A DNA stretch of 64,000 nucleotides from contig JADJUF010000037.1 of assembly GCA_016717005.1 (NCBI GenBank), positions 930,001 to 994,000 on the forward strand. The letters run 5' to 3'. Position 1 is the first letter of the stretch; the number at the start of each line of letters is the position of its first letter. Positions 1 through 10,100 of the stretch are shown piece after piece. A program made the translations under genes and the position numbers. Origin of the DNA: Myxococcales bacterium (GTDB taxonomy: Bacteria > Myxococcota_A > Polyangia > Haliangiales > Haliangiaceae). The notes under the pieces were generated by a model. That model was not told the origin of the DNA, did not search any database, and saw nothing but the letters and a program-made list of their open reading frames with translations.

Positions 1-562
1 GCAGCCGGGGTGCGGCGTCGGCTAGCACCCGCCAGGCGCCGCGCGCGCCGAAGCCGAGGTGGATCAGGATCGGCAGGCCGAGCTCCTCGCAGCGCCGGGC
101 GATCGGCACGGCGTCGATCATCGGCCACCCGTGCCAGTGCGGGTGCAGCTTGACGCCGATCATGCCGGGCACCGTGCGCCAGCGCTCGAGCTCGTCGAGC
201 CCGACCCCGGCGCGGGGGTTGAGGAAGATCCAGCCGAGGAACCGGGTCGGGTGCGCGCGCACGACCTCGGCCACGCTGGCGTTGTCGGGGCGTGGGTAGA
301 TCTCGTAGACCTGCCCGCCCAGGCGCAGGTCGCCGCCGTCGGTGATGGTCGCCTCTGCGACCACCCGCGCGAGCGGGTGGCAGGGCGAGCGCATCAGCCG
401 GCGCACGACCGAGAGCAGCCGCGCCGGGGTCTCCGGCAGGGGATCGTTCATGCACGGGATCAGGGCGACCTGGTCGATCCCGCGCTCGTCCATCTGGGCC
501 AGCAGCTCCGGCACCGCCAGCATGCGGGGCTCGTAGTGGGCGTGGACGTCGACGACCGTCAC
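1..562 (-). CDS. Amidohydrolase-family metal-dependent hydrolase (3' end outside window)
   Basis: The start is a GTG at 562. The first ~187 residues are present and the gene runs off the left edge. The N-terminus carries the VDVHAHYEP motif, typical of the first metal-binding strand (HxH) of amidohydrolase_2/TIM-barrel hydrolases. Further in are GVKLHPHWHGWP (a Lys/His pair typical of this fold) and PILIHLGFG, the next metal-ligand strand. Members hydrolyse or decarboxylate small cyclic or carboxylated substrates in the cytoplasm; the substrate cannot be told here. The gene is divergent from the small acidic protein gene at 662. Only the first half is visible, so the C-terminal catalytic Asp was not checked. 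Confidence 0.8.
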   Translation of the reverse strand, partial: MTVVDVHAHYEPRMLAVPELLAQMDERGIDQVALIPCMNDPLPETPARLLSVVRRLMRSPCHPLARVVAEATITDGGDLRLGGQVYEIYPRPDNASVAEVVRAHPTRFLGWIFLNPRAGVGLDELERWRTVPGMIGVKLHPHWHGWPMIDAVPIARRCEELGLPILIHLGFGARGAWRVLADAAPRL

Positions 563-661
563 CCGGGGAGTATGCCGGGCCAGCGGGGCCGACGATAGGC
601 CCCCGCAACCCGCGGTGTCCATGCGTTGACCGTGGTCGCCGACCCGGTACAGACTCGGGAC

Positions 662-895
662 ATGCCGCGTCTGTACCGGGTCGACAACAACGAGACGATC
701 GGCCAGATCACCGACAAGCAGCTCCAGTTCCTCGTCGACATGCTCGAGGAGGAAGACCAGGACGATCAGGACTACTACATCAACCAGGACACGCTCGAGC
801 TGTTCTCCGACAACAACTGCGACCCGGAGCTCCTGGCGCTGCTCGAAGGCGCGCTCGAGGACGGCGAGGACGGGATCGACGTCGCCTGGGAGTGA
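662..895 (+). CDS. Small acidic conserved hypothetical protein (77 aa)
   Basis: The ATG at 662 gives MPRLYRVDNNETIGQITDKQ. The product is strongly acidic (a Glu/Asp run around residues 32-40 and an acidic tail), with no signal peptide or membrane segment, so it is probably cytosolic and soluble. Start 662 is preferred to an upstream in-frame GTG at 626 because the upstream stretch looks like a promoter: TTGACC at 626-631 and TACAGA at 648-653. That would put transcription initiation almost at the ATG, so translation may be leaderless. Short acidic proteins of this kind occur in myxobacterial genomes, but I do not recognise a function. Confidence 0.7.
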   Translation: MPRLYRVDNNETIGQITDKQLQFLVDMLEEEDQDDQDYYINQDTLELFSDNNCDPELLALLEGALEDGEDGIDVAWE

Positions 896-956
896 CGACG
901 CGGCGGCGGGGCCCGCGGCGCCTCGGCTGAACCCGCCAGGAGCGTCGTCGACGGCC

Positions 957-1087
957 CGGTCAGCGCGCGCGTAGGGCCGGCGCCAGCGACATCGCGAACG
1001 CGCGGGCCCGGGGACGTCTCAGGTTCGGTCAGCGCAAGAGCGCGTAGAGCGCGACCGTCGCCAGCGACATCGCGAACGCGCGCACGG
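957..1087. repeat. Diverged duplication of the 3' end of the 1029-1442 gene
   Basis: Bases 957-1007 repeat bases 1026-1087 with a short internal deletion. The shared core is ccagcgacatcgcgaacgcg. The copied piece carries the last ~17 codons and the stop region of the minus-strand lipoprotein gene and lies just past its stop. Confidence 0.75.
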
Positions 1088-1442
1088 CCGACAGCGGCGC
1101 CTCGTCGGCGGCGCCCAGCGGCACCGTGGTCGCGCGCTCAGCCTCGACCCAGACCCGGACCTGCTTCTCGCCGGTGCCGGCGGCGACCGACACCTCGGCG
1201 TAGCCGGTGGGCACGCCGGTGATGACGATGCGCTCGGTGCGCGCGCCGTGGACGACCAGCTGGCCGTTGACGACGACGGTCACCGACGACGCGACCGCGG
1301 TGAACATGAGCTCCACCTGGCCGGTGGCCTCGGCCGGCGTCGACGGATAGCGGGCGTGGACGTCGTGGGCGCAGCCGAGCAGGGAGAGGAGGACGGAGAG
1401 GAGGAGCGCCAGGGCCGGCGCGCGCAGGGTTCGAGTAGGCAT
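1029..1442 (-). CDS. Small lipoprotein with a PEGA-like beta domain
   Basis: The ATG at 1442 gives MPTRTLRAPALALLLSVLLS followed by LLGC, a type II signal peptide with a lipobox Cys at about residue 22. The product is therefore probably an acylated envelope lipoprotein. The ~80 residues after the Cys alternate hydrophobic and polar residues (VTVVVNGQLVV, GVPTGYAEVSVAAG), resembling PEGA-type surface beta domains; a hydrophobic C-terminal tail follows. A longer open frame reaches 1550, but only the 1442 start puts the signal peptide at the N-terminus. A diverged copy of the gene's 3' end lies downstream at 957-1007. Function unknown. Confidence 0.7.
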   Translation of the reverse strand: MPTRTLRAPALALLLSVLLSLLGCAHDVHARYPSTPAEATGQVELMFTAVASSVTVVVNGQLVVHGARTERIVITGVPTGYAEVSVAAGTGEKQVRVWVEAERATTVPLGAADEAPLSAVRAFAMSLATVALYALLR

Positions 1443-1524
1443 GCGCGCTTGGTCGCGGGACCCGCCGCCGACGTTGCCCGGCGATCGATCCGCACGCCGG
1501 TGTGCTTCGTATCGTTCACCGAAG

Positions 1525-3411
1525 ATGGGCCATACTGCTGTCGTGGCCAACCCGATCGCGCTGGGCCAGGTCGAACCCCGCCTGACGATCGCGGAGCTGT
1601 TGCGCGATCACCCATGGCCGGGCGAGCACGGGCGGGGTCGGCTCGAATGGCTGTGGGCGATCGACGTCGATCTCGCACCTGCGGCGCTGTGGCCGCTGGT
1701 GTCGGACGTGTCGCGCCTCAACCGCGCGCTCGGGAACCCGGAGATGGAGTTCTTCGAGCGCGACGGCGTGCGCCACGGGCGCGCCCGCTACAACGGTGTG
1801 CCCCACGAGTGGCACGAGGTCCCGTGGGAGTGGGTCGCGGGGCGCTGGTTCACGTTCACGCGCCTCTTCAGCCGCGGCGGCATGCGCGCGCTGCACGCGA
1901 TCCACCGCTTCGAGCGCCTCGGCCCCGACCGCACGCGCCTGTACGTGTACTTCGGCGTGGTGCCGCGGTCGCGGTGGCTGTCGCCGGTGGTGCGCTGGTC
2001 GATGGCGAGCATGGGCCGCAAGTACCGGCGGGTGATCCCGCGGCTGGCGCACGGCCCCGCGGGGCTGGCGCTGCCCGAGCCGCTGGTCGCCAGGGGCGCG
2101 GTCCGGCCCGAGGCTGCCGCGCGGCTCGACGCGCTGGTGGCGGAGCTGCGCGCCCGCCCGGTGCCGGGACCGCTGGTCGATCACCTGGCCGAGCTGGTCG
2201 CGCACGGCGATGATCTCGACGTGTGTCGCGTGCAGGTGCGCGCGCTGGCCCGGCGGTGGACGGTCGACGAGGACGAGCTCTTGCGCACGTGCCTGCACGC
2301 CACGCGCGTCGGGCTGCTCGAGCTGGTGTGGGACGTGGTGTGCCCGCACTGCCGCGGCGTGCGCGCGTCGGCGGTCGAGCTCGATCGGATCCCGACCGAC
2401 GGCACCTGCCAGGTGTGCGACGTCGCGTTCGGGACCAGCGAGGCGGTCGAGGTGTCGTTCCGCGCGCACCCGGCGCTGCGCTCGGTGACGCCGCGGACGT
2501 ACTGCAGCGCGGAGCCCGCGACCAAGACCCACATCCGCGTCCAGCGCGCGCTGGCGCCCGGCGCCGACGCGGCGATCGCGGTCGAGCTGCCGCCGGGACG
2601 CTACCGCCTGCGGACCCTGGGCGAGCGCGGCCTGGCCGGGTTCCTCGACGTGCGGCCCGACGCGGAGTCCGGCGCGGGCGGGCGCGACGGCGTCACCTGG
2701 CGCGCGACGACCGCGGTCGGCGAGGCGACCGCGGCCGCCACCGCCGAGCTGGCGCTGGTCAACGACGCCACGACCCCGCGGACGTTCATCGTCGAGGGCG
2801 CCGGCCCCGCCGAGCTGGCGCTGCGGCCGGGCAAGCTGTTCTCGATGCAGGAGTTCCGCGATCTGTTCAGCGAGGCGTTCCTGGGCGCCGACGTGCAGCT
2901 CGCGGTCGGCGAGCAGACGATCCTGTTCACCGACATCGTCGGCTCGACCGCGATGTACGCGCAGCGCGGGGATCCGGCCGCGTTCGTGACCGTGCGCGAT
3001 CACTTCCGCGTGCTGTTCGAGCTGATCGGCCAGCACCGCGGCGCGGTCGTGAAGACGATCGGCGACGCGGCGATGGGCGCGTTCACCGACCCCGCCGACG
3101 CGGTCCGATGCGCCGAGGCGATCCAGCGGCGCTTCGGCGCCGACGCACCAGTGCGGCTGCGGGTCGCGGCCAACACCGGCGCGTGCATCGCGGTCCGGCT
3201 CAACGCCAACCTCGACTACTTCGGCAACGCGGTCAACCTGGCGGCGCGGCTGCAAGGCCTGGTCGAGGCCGGGCAGATCGTCATCGCGGCGGCGACCGCG
3301 GCGGCACCAGGCGTGGCCGAGCTGCTGAGCGCGCGCCGCGCCGAGACCCTGACGACCACGGTCCGCGGCATCGCTGGCGAGGTGACCGTGCGGCGCTGGC
3401 GCGTCGAGTAG
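1525..3411 (+). CDS. Class III adenylate/guanylate cyclase with N-terminal SRPBCC-like domain
   Basis: The 628-residue protein is probably cytosolic, with no membrane segment. Residues ~35-190 resemble an SRPBCC/polyketide-cyclase-like lipid-binding fold (LWPLVSDVSRLNRALG). A CxxC...CxxC zinc-ribbon-like cluster lies at C273, C276, C295 and C298; this combination matches the DUF5939 region of myxobacterial cyclases. Residues ~460-590 form the cyclase homology domain. Metal-binding Asp are at about D470 (FTDIVGST) and D514 (GDAAMGAF), with the K before GDA and the N/R pair in NAVNLAARL. It should make cAMP or cGMP from NTP; specificity cannot be read confidently. A GTG at 1543 preceded by CATACT (1531-1536) is an alternative leaderless start. 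Confidence 0.85.
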   Translation: MGHTAVVANPIALGQVEPRLTIAELLRDHPWPGEHGRGRLEWLWAIDVDLAPAALWPLVSDVSRLNRALGNPEMEFFERDGVRHGRARYNGVPHEWHEVPWEWVAGRWFTFTRLFSRGGMRALHAIHRFERLGPDRTRLYVYFGVVPRSRWLSPVVRWSMASMGRKYRRVIPRLAHGPAGLALPEPLVARGAVRPEAAARLDALVAELRARPVPGPLVDHLAELVAHGDDLDVCRVQVRALARRWTVDEDELLRTCLHATRVGLLELVWDVVCPHCRGVRASAVELDRIPTDGTCQVCDVAFGTSEAVEVSFRAHPALRSVTPRTYCSAEPATKTHIRVQRALAPGADAAIAVELPPGRYRLRTLGERGLAGFLDVRPDAESGAGGRDGVTWRATTAVGEATAAATAELALVNDATTPRTFIVEGAGPAELALRPGKLFSMQEFRDLFSEAFLGADVQLAVGEQTILFTDIVGSTAMYAQRGDPAAFVTVRDHFRVLFELIGQHRGAVVKTIGDAAMGAFTDPADAVRCAEAIQRRFGADAPVRLRVAANTGACIAVRLNANLDYFGNAVNLAARLQGLVEAGQIVIAAATAAAPGVAELLSARRAETLTTTVRGIAGEVTVRRWRVE

Positions 3412-3624
3412 CACCGCGCTCCCCCTGCCGAGCACCACACCCGTGGCGCATGGGGGCGAGGGCGCGGCGCGCGCCCCGGCGATTGTTGGGTCGCGCCACC
3501 AGCTGTGGGATGATCCGACGGTCGCAGCCGGGATGCTGCGCAACTGTCGGGGATCGTGAGGGCGATCCCCAGGCACGCGCCATGCACAACCCTCGATGCC
3601 CGGGTCACCCGGTGTGGAGGAACG

Positions 3625-4980
3625 ATGCGTCTCACCCCTATCTTGTCCTTGTTCGTGCTCGCGGCCGCCTGTGGCGGCGATGACGGCAACAACCCGTCGC
3701 CCACGATCATCCCCGGCGGCGGCATCCACGACCCCGGCATCGACGGCGTGGTCCACGTCTACGTCATCGACAGCGCCACCGACGCGCCGATCGCCGGCGC
3801 CGGCGTGCGCGTCGGGACGCTCGAGGGCACGACCGACGCGACCGGGCTGTTCACTGCCAAGGGCGACCTGACGGGCCCGCAGATGATCGTCGCCAAGGCC
3901 GCCGGCTATGCGAGCGGCGTCTGGGTCGGCGCCGACGGCGCCAACGTGACCGCCAACCTCGACAAGACCCCGACGCCGACGACCCCGCCGCCCCAGGCCG
4001 AGATCTCCGGCACGATCGTCGGCTGGGACGCGGTGCCAACGCCTGCGGCTGACCACCTGACCGCGGCGCTGGTGACGTACTCGCAGGACCGCGCGCTCGG
4101 CGCCGCCGACAGCGATCTACCGCCCCCGCCGAGCGGCGGCCAGGTCCCGTCGAACGTGTGCGTCAAGTCAGCGTTGGCGTCACCGCCGTGCGCGTGGCGC
4201 ATCAACGCGCGGGTCGGCACCGTGGCGGTGTTCGCGTACATGGCCGACATCGACACCCGCGGCACGCCGGCGTCCGACGACGACGTCTTCACGATCACCG
4301 GCTTCGCGACCGCGCCCAACCTGACGATCGTCGCCGGCGCGGCCCAGGCCAACGTGAGCCTGACGCAGCTGGCGGCGGGCAGCACGACCACCGCGTCGGG
4401 CAGCTTCGGCGCGCCGCCGGCGGGCCTCACCGCGTCGATCGGCATCGTCGGCGTGGACATCGGCGACGCCGGCGTCATGCGGATGCCGCCGATCGCGCCG
4501 TCGATGACGACGACGGTGGTGCCGAGCCTGTCGGCGATCCCGGGCTCGACCTACGAGTTCATCGCGCTGGCCCAGGAGGACGTCACCGACGGCACCGCGG
4601 CGCAGTCGATCGTGCTGCGGCGCGGGCTGACCAGCGCGTCGAGCCTGTCGGCCGGCGACTGGCTGCCGCCGCCGTCCGGGCTGTCGTCCGATCGCGCCAG
4701 CGCGTCGTTCGCGGCGGTGGCCGGCGCCAGCGCTCACGTGCTCGAGTTCGACACCAACGCGGGCAGCGGCACCGGCAACCGCCTGATGAGCCTCGTCGTC
4801 CTCGACGGCAGCAGCACCGTGACGCTGCCCGTCGACTTCGCGCCGCTGCCCAGCGGCGGCCTGGCCTACAAGGTCAGCGCCTTCGACGCCGGCGCCGACT
4901 TCGACCCCCGCGACTTCGAGATCAACGACCTCGACACGGTCCTGGACCGCCTGTCGAGCGAGACCATCAAGCTCAACTGA
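3625..4980 (+). CDS. Secreted lipoprotein with carboxypeptidase-regulatory-like domain
   Basis: The ATG at 3625 follows a good ribosome binding site (GGAGG, about 5 bases upstream). It gives MRLTPILSLFVLAAACGGDD, a lipoprotein signal peptide with Cys16. Residues ~40-110 (HVYVIDSATDAPIAGAGVRV...DATGLFTAKG) match the CarboxypepD_reg-like/Ig fold common in surface lipoproteins of myxobacteria. The remaining ~330 residues are Ser/Thr/Ala-rich beta-type sequence without recognisable catalytic motifs. The protein is 451 aa. Function unknown; envelope or surface location is inferred. A perfect 16-bp palindrome follows the stop directly. Confidence 0.75.
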   Translation: MRLTPILSLFVLAAACGGDDGNNPSPTIIPGGGIHDPGIDGVVHVYVIDSATDAPIAGAGVRVGTLEGTTDATGLFTAKGDLTGPQMIVAKAAGYASGVWVGADGANVTANLDKTPTPTTPPPQAEISGTIVGWDAVPTPAADHLTAALVTYSQDRALGAADSDLPPPPSGGQVPSNVCVKSALASPPCAWRINARVGTVAVFAYMADIDTRGTPASDDDVFTITGFATAPNLTIVAGAAQANVSLTQLAAGSTTTASGSFGAPPAGLTASIGIVGVDIGDAGVMRMPPIAPSMTTTVVPSLSAIPGSTYEFIALAQEDVTDGTAAQSIVLRRGLTSASSLSAGDWLPPPSGLSSDRASASFAAVAGASAHVLEFDTNAGSGTGNRLMSLVVLDGSSTVTLPVDFAPLPSGGLAYKVSAFDAGADFDPRDFEINDLDTVLDRLSSETIKLN

Positions 4981-4996
4981 CCGGACGGCCGTCCGG
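4981..4996. terminator. Perfect 16-bp palindrome between convergent genes
   Basis: ccggacggccgtccgg starts one base after the stop of the 3625-4980 gene and lies between convergent genes. It could serve as a bidirectional terminator hairpin, but there is no U-tract, so this is only a candidate. Confidence 0.4.
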
Positions 4997-5007
4997 TCCC
5001 CTGTCGG

Positions 5008-6711
5008 CTATGGGCGGGACCAGCGGGCGATGATCGGGACGCCGAGGAGCCGCGCGGTGTCGTCATCGGGCACAAGGACGATCGCGGCAGGGGGGATTGG
5101 GTCGGCGGGGTCGGCGGCGATGATGAACGGCCACGCGCCGCGGGCGCGGGCCTCGACGAGGTAGCGGGCGGGGCGCGCGCGGCCGCGGTCGTTGGGCACC
5201 AGCAGCGGCCCGAGCTGCGGCGCGAGCCAGGTGCCGAGCTCGAGCAGATCGACGTCGTCGTCCGCGACGATCGCCAGCGCGCTGGTCGGCGGGGTGGCCT
5301 CGCTGTCCACGACCGTGCCGAGGCGCGGCGGCAGCTCGTCGAGCGCGTCCGCGAGCGCGCGGCGCAGCCGGACCCGGCCGCGCCGCCAGCGCGCCACGCC
5401 CAGCGCCGCGAGCGTGCCGCGCCCGAGCGCCTCGTCCCAGCGGCTCCGGACGACGCCGGCCAGCTCGACCGCGGCGACGCCGTCGTGGCCGCACAGGTGC
5501 GCGCCGTAGAGCAACGTCAGGGCGACCGCGAGGTCATCCGGGAGCGCGAACCTCCGACCGACCTCGGCCAGCGGGCAGTCGGCGAGCGTCGGCGGCTCAC
5601 CGCCGGTGCCCGACATCACCGAGCGCGTCCACGCCGCGACGTGATCGCGCCAGCTCGGCGGTGCGATCGGCGCCACCCAGGTCGCGCCGCTGGCCTCGGC
5701 CCGAGGCGCGGCGGCGCGCACGCGCTCGCGCCAGGCGGTCAGGCGATCGGCCACGTTGCCCGACGCGGTGACCGCGTCGACGACCGGCACCGGCACGGCG
5801 GCGTCGAGGCGGACCGCGCGGCTCGTCGCGACCGGCGGCGCGTCGACGACGTCGGCGCGGCCGGCCAGCGGCACCACCTCGAGGCCGCCGCCGCGCACCG
5901 CGACGACGACGCCCTTGCCGCTCGGCAACCAGCAGCCGTCGTCGAGCACGAGGTCGAGCGGCGTCAGCGGCGAGCGCCCCGACAGGTCGAGCGTCCAGGC
6001 GGCGCCGCTCGCGCCGATGATCAGCAGGGTCTCGCTGGCGCCGTCGGCGACCACCCGCGCCGCGGGCTCCGGCAGCTCGACCCGCGCCGGCTGCCCGTGG
6101 TTGACCAGCGGGATCACTTCGACCCGCGGCCCCTCGGTGGCCGGCACCATCCACACCTGGCGCGTGCCGCCGCCGACGAAGCGCAGCGGCGCCGGCTTGT
6201 TGAGGCGGAACCGGCGCACCGGCGCGCGGCTGATCGGATCCCACTCCTCGATCAGTCCGGCGGTGGACGCCACGAACCGACCGCCGCTGAAGGCGCCGGC
6301 GCAGTGGATCGGCGTGCGCAGCGGCAGCGGCCACATCGCCAGGTCCTTGCGCGCGACGTTGACCACCGCCGAGCCGGTCGGCCCGGTCAGCCACAGGTGG
6401 TCGCCCGAGCCGGCGGCCAGGTACATCACCGCGCGCACGGTCAGCTCGCCGACCGCGGTCGGGCCGTGGGGATCGACCGTGTGCACGCGGGTGGTGCCGT
6501 CGTGGCGCGCGACCACGACCAGGCGCACCGGCGCGGCGAGCAGCGCGACGTCGCACTCGCTGGCGCCGGGGTCGATACCGACCTCGCTGTCGGCGACGAG
6601 CGTGGTGGCGTTGATCAGATCGATGTGATCGCCCGCGACCCGCGCGAGGACGCTGCCGTCGGGCGAGATCAGCAGGCGCGCGGTCGGCGCGCCGGCGGGG
6701 TCGACGGACAT
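5008..6711 (-). CDS. Beta-propeller-like protein with C-terminal helical domain
   Basis: The 567-residue product has no signal peptide. Residues ~10-320 are repeated beta-rich blades (LLISPDGSVLARVAGDHIDL, DHLWLTGPTGSAVVNV, RQVWMVPATEGPRVEV), suggesting a WD40/quinoprotein-type propeller for protein contacts. After a linker, residues ~380-480 (RRFALPDDLAVALTLLYGAH...LGRGTLAALGVARWRRGRVRL) weakly resemble the helical/winged N-terminal region of the AAA+ protein encoded at 14191. It is the last gene of the minus operon, 31 bp after the small Cys-rich membrane protein. This context suggests a scaffold or partner in the 5-18 kb system. Function unknown. Confidence 0.7.
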   Translation of the reverse strand: MSVDPAGAPTARLLISPDGSVLARVAGDHIDLINATTLVADSEVGIDPGASECDVALLAAPVRLVVVARHDGTTRVHTVDPHGPTAVGELTVRAVMYLAAGSGDHLWLTGPTGSAVVNVARKDLAMWPLPLRTPIHCAGAFSGGRFVASTAGLIEEWDPISRAPVRRFRLNKPAPLRFVGGGTRQVWMVPATEGPRVEVIPLVNHGQPARVELPEPAARVVADGASETLLIIGASGAAWTLDLSGRSPLTPLDLVLDDGCWLPSGKGVVVAVRGGGLEVVPLAGRADVVDAPPVATSRAVRLDAAVPVPVVDAVTASGNVADRLTAWRERVRAAAPRAEASGATWVAPIAPPSWRDHVAAWTRSVMSGTGGEPPTLADCPLAEVGRRFALPDDLAVALTLLYGAHLCGHDGVAAVELAGVVRSRWDEALGRGTLAALGVARWRRGRVRLRRALADALDELPPRLGTVVDSEATPPTSALAIVADDDVDLLELGTWLAPQLGPLLVPNDRGRARPARYLVEARARGAWPFIIAADPADPIPPAAIVLVPDDDTARLLGVPIIARWSRP

Positions 6712-6742
6712 CGCGCCATCGTACTCCGCCGGCCCGGGGCGG

Positions 6743-7081
6743 TCACTCGGTCAGGACGCGCATGCACGCCTTGGTCGGCTTGCCGAACGGCGGCAGATCG
6801 GCGCGCGCGCCCGCCCCCAGCTTGACGCAGCGGTAGCCGTCGCCGCACTGCTCGTCGGTCGAGCACTTCTTGGTGCAGCGCCCGTCGGCCGCCACCTGGT
6901 CCTCGCCGCGGAGCCCGTGCTCGAGGCACAGGTACGAGCGGCAGCCGATGCTGTAGCTGCAGGTGTCGCGGTAGGGCCCCTGCCCGAACATGTTCCACCA
7001 CACCAGCACCGCGATCGCGAGGATGACGGCCCCGACCACGGCGGTCCCGGCGCGCTCCTTCACCTTGGTCCAGCGGCCCAT
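6743..7081 (-). CDS. Small single-pass membrane protein with Cys-rich external domain
   Basis: This 112-residue protein has a short basic N-terminus (MGRWTKVKERAG), one hydrophobic segment at ~12-32 (AVVGAVILAIAVLVWWNMF) and a Cys-rich C-terminal domain with about eight Cys. The segment CTKKCSTDEQCGDGYRC looks like the Dickkopf/EGF-like Cys modules common in myxobacterial envelope proteins. A signal-anchor with a periplasmic disulphide-bonded domain is inferred. It starts 19 bp after the stop of the giant 7101-11837 gene and precedes the propeller gene, so it is part of the minus operon. Function unknown. Confidence 0.7.
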   Translation of the reverse strand: MGRWTKVKERAGTAVVGAVILAIAVLVWWNMFGQGPYRDTCSYSIGCRSYLCLEHGLRGEDQVAADGRCTKKCSTDEQCGDGYRCVKLGAGARADLPPFGKPTKACMRVLTE

Positions 7082-7100
7082 GCGCCGACTCTACCGCGCG

Positions 7101-10100
7101 TCAGTACGGCATCATCGGCACGCCGCCCTGGGCCTGGGCCTCGCCGTACTGCTCCATGCCGTAGATCGTGCCGGCGCCGGCCCACGCGGCCTTGTTGACC
7201 GTCCACGCGGCGGCGTCGGTCGCGGCGTTGCCGACCGGGTTCGCGACCGCCCCGACCACGTCGGCGCCGGTGTTCCAGACCGCGTCGGCCGTGCCCTCGC
7301 GCTTGTCGAGCTGGCCCTGGACCGCGTTGGTGACGGGGGCCGCGACGCCGTTGACGCCCTCGAGCGCCGCCGACTTGGTGGTCCGCGCCGAGCTCTTGAT
7401 CTTCTCGTAGACCGACAGGAACGCCTTGTCGAGCGCCTCGTTGGCCTGCTGGAGCTGCTTGTCGACGGTCTCGGCGATCGCGGTCACCGCGCTCACCGCG
7501 GCGTCGCTGCCGCCCTCGATCTCGAGCAGCTGGGTCTTGGCGCCGCTGATCTCGGTCTTGAGCTCGGCGACGATGTCGGTCGCGCCGTCGCCGATGTCGG
7601 CGTTGCCGGCCTCGAGCTGCGCGGTCTGCTTCTTGTCGCGGTTGGTGGTCGAGGCCTTGATCTGGTTCTTGTAGTCCTCGACCTTCGACTCGACCTGGGC
7701 GACGCCGGTGTCGGCGGCGCCGGCGACGTAGCTGGCCGCGTCGCGCACCAGGGCCGCGTTGTGGGCCTCGTCGGCCTCCTCGTCGGCGGCGCCGGCTCGT
7801 CGCCGCTGGCCGCGACCTCGTCGCCGGCCGGCTCGCTCGATGACGGCTCGCTCGACGACGGCTCGCTCGACGACGGCTCGGGCTGCACGCTCTGGTCGGG
7901 CTGGCCGTCGCCGTCGGTGTCGGCGGTCCCGCCGCCCTGGGCCGCGGCCTCTTGCGCCGCCTTGGCCGCCGCCGCCTCGGACTTGGCCTTCTCCTCGGCC
8001 GCCTTGGCGTCGGCGCGGGCCTGCTTCACCTCGGCGGTGATCTGCGAGATGAACTGGTTCGCGGTCGCGGCCTCGGCCTTGAGCTGCTGCTCGAAGCTGT
8101 TGATGTCCTGCAGGAACGTGTCGGCCTCGGTGAGGTTGGTGTCGGCCTCGGCGATCGACTTCTCGGCCTCCCCGGTCTCCTTCTGCGAGGTCGTCTTGAC
8201 CTCGTCGGCCTTCGCCGCCGGCCTTGTCCGAGGTCTCGGCGCCGGTGTCGGCCACGCCCTTGGCGCGGGCCTGCTGGTTCTTCAGCGCGCCCGAGTACGC
8301 CTTCATGTCCGCCATCGACACGCCGCACAGGCCGCGGAGGATGACGTCGGCGATCTTGCCCTGGATCCACCCGAAGATCTCGGCGGCCTTGTTCTTGGCC
8401 CAGCGCTTGATGCGCCCGATGATCCGGCCCCAGAAGCCCTTGCTCTCGGGCTCGGGTAGATCGACCGCGGCCTTCTGGCCGGCGGCGCTCTTGCCCTCGT
8501 TCTGCTTGGCGTCGGCCTGCCCGGCCTGCGTGGCGCCGTCGCCGGCGGCCTGCTGGTTCTGCTGGGTCACCTGGCCGGCGGCCTGGGTGTCGGCCTTGTG
8601 GGTCGCCGCCTCGGCCTTGCGCTTGGCGGCGTACTCCTCGTACTTGCCGTAGGTGGCGAGCGTGTCGACGGCCTTCTGCTTGGCCGACACCTGCCCCTTC
8701 TTGAACTCGATCGTGATCTTGCGCATGAAGGAGAAGTCCTTCATCGCCATCGTGAACTCGCCGCCGGGCGCGAGCAGGTGCGGCCAGTACGGCAGCGGCT
8801 CGCCGCCGCCGCCGTCGCCGCCCGCGTCGGGCGTACCACCGCCGGCGCCGCCGGTGTCAGCCGCGGGCTCGGCCGGCGTCGCCGCGGCCGGCTCGGCGGC
8901 CGGCGTCGCGCCAGCAGGCGTCGCCGCGGCCGGCGTCGCGCCAGCAGGCGTCGCCGCGGCCGGCGTCGCCGCGGCCGGCTCGGCCGTCGGCGTCGCCGTC
9001 GGCGTCGCGGTCACGCTGGGCGCCGCGTCAGGGTTGGCGTTCTGCCGCGCGGCGCTGACCGGGGCGTTCTGGGTCGCGGGCGCCACCGGGGTCGGGGTCG
9101 GCGTCGACGGGGTCGCGGCCGGATCCTTCTTCTTGATCCCCGCCAGCATCGACCGCACCGTGCCGGCGATCGACGTCGTCGCGGCCTTCTTGACCACGAA
9201 GTCGTGGAACTCGGACTTCGACTCGTCCGGCACCGACAGCGCCGGCGCGCCGCCCAGCTTCTTGGCGGCGGCGCTGCTGCGCTCGTCGGCGTTGCTCTTG
9301 GCGCCGTCCTTGTCCCACGCCAGCGGGTTCTTGAAGTCGAACGCCTCGGCGTCCTCCCAGTTCTTCTTGTCGGGCTTCACCAGCTGCCCGACGCCCGGCA
9401 TGTTCCACTTGCTGGGCGCGCCGTTGAACGACACGTCCTCGCCCTGCATCGCGTCGATCGCGGCGCCGCCGGCGTTGTAGAGATCGCTGGCCGCGCGCGC
9501 GCCCGACACGACCTTGCCGCCGGTCTCCTTGTACCACTTGGCCTGATCGATCACGCCGCCGCTGGGGCCGGTCGGCCGCTCGGCGCCGCCCGACAGCGCC
9601 TTGTAGTAGCGGTCGTCCTGCTTGCGGAGCTCCTCGAGCGGCTTGAGCTTCTTGTCGAGCGCCGCCAGCTCGGCGGTCTGGGCCGCGGTGAGATCCTTCT
9701 CGGCGATCTTCTTGAGGCTGTCGCGCTGGGCCTCGTCGCCCGCGAGCGAGCCCTCGAGCTCGCGCCGGCGCATGCGCGCCTTCTGGGCGTCGTCGGCGAA
9801 CGCCGCCGGATCCTTGTCGCGCTTGGCCTTGAACTCCTCGTCGATGCGCTCGTTGGCGTCGGCGAGCTTGGTCGCGTCCTTGGTGCTCTTCTCGGCCGCG
9901 TCGGTCGCGGTCTTGGCCTCGGTCTTGGTGAGCGCGCCGACCTGGCTGGCCTCCTTCTCGAGCTGCCGCGCCTCGAGCTTGACCGCGCCGCGGCCCTTCG
10001 AGTTCGAGATGCCCTGGGACTTCATCTCGAGGTTCTGGGCCTGCTTCTTGGCGGCCTGCTCGCGCATCCACTTCTCGCGCGCCTCGGCGAGGTTGGCGAC

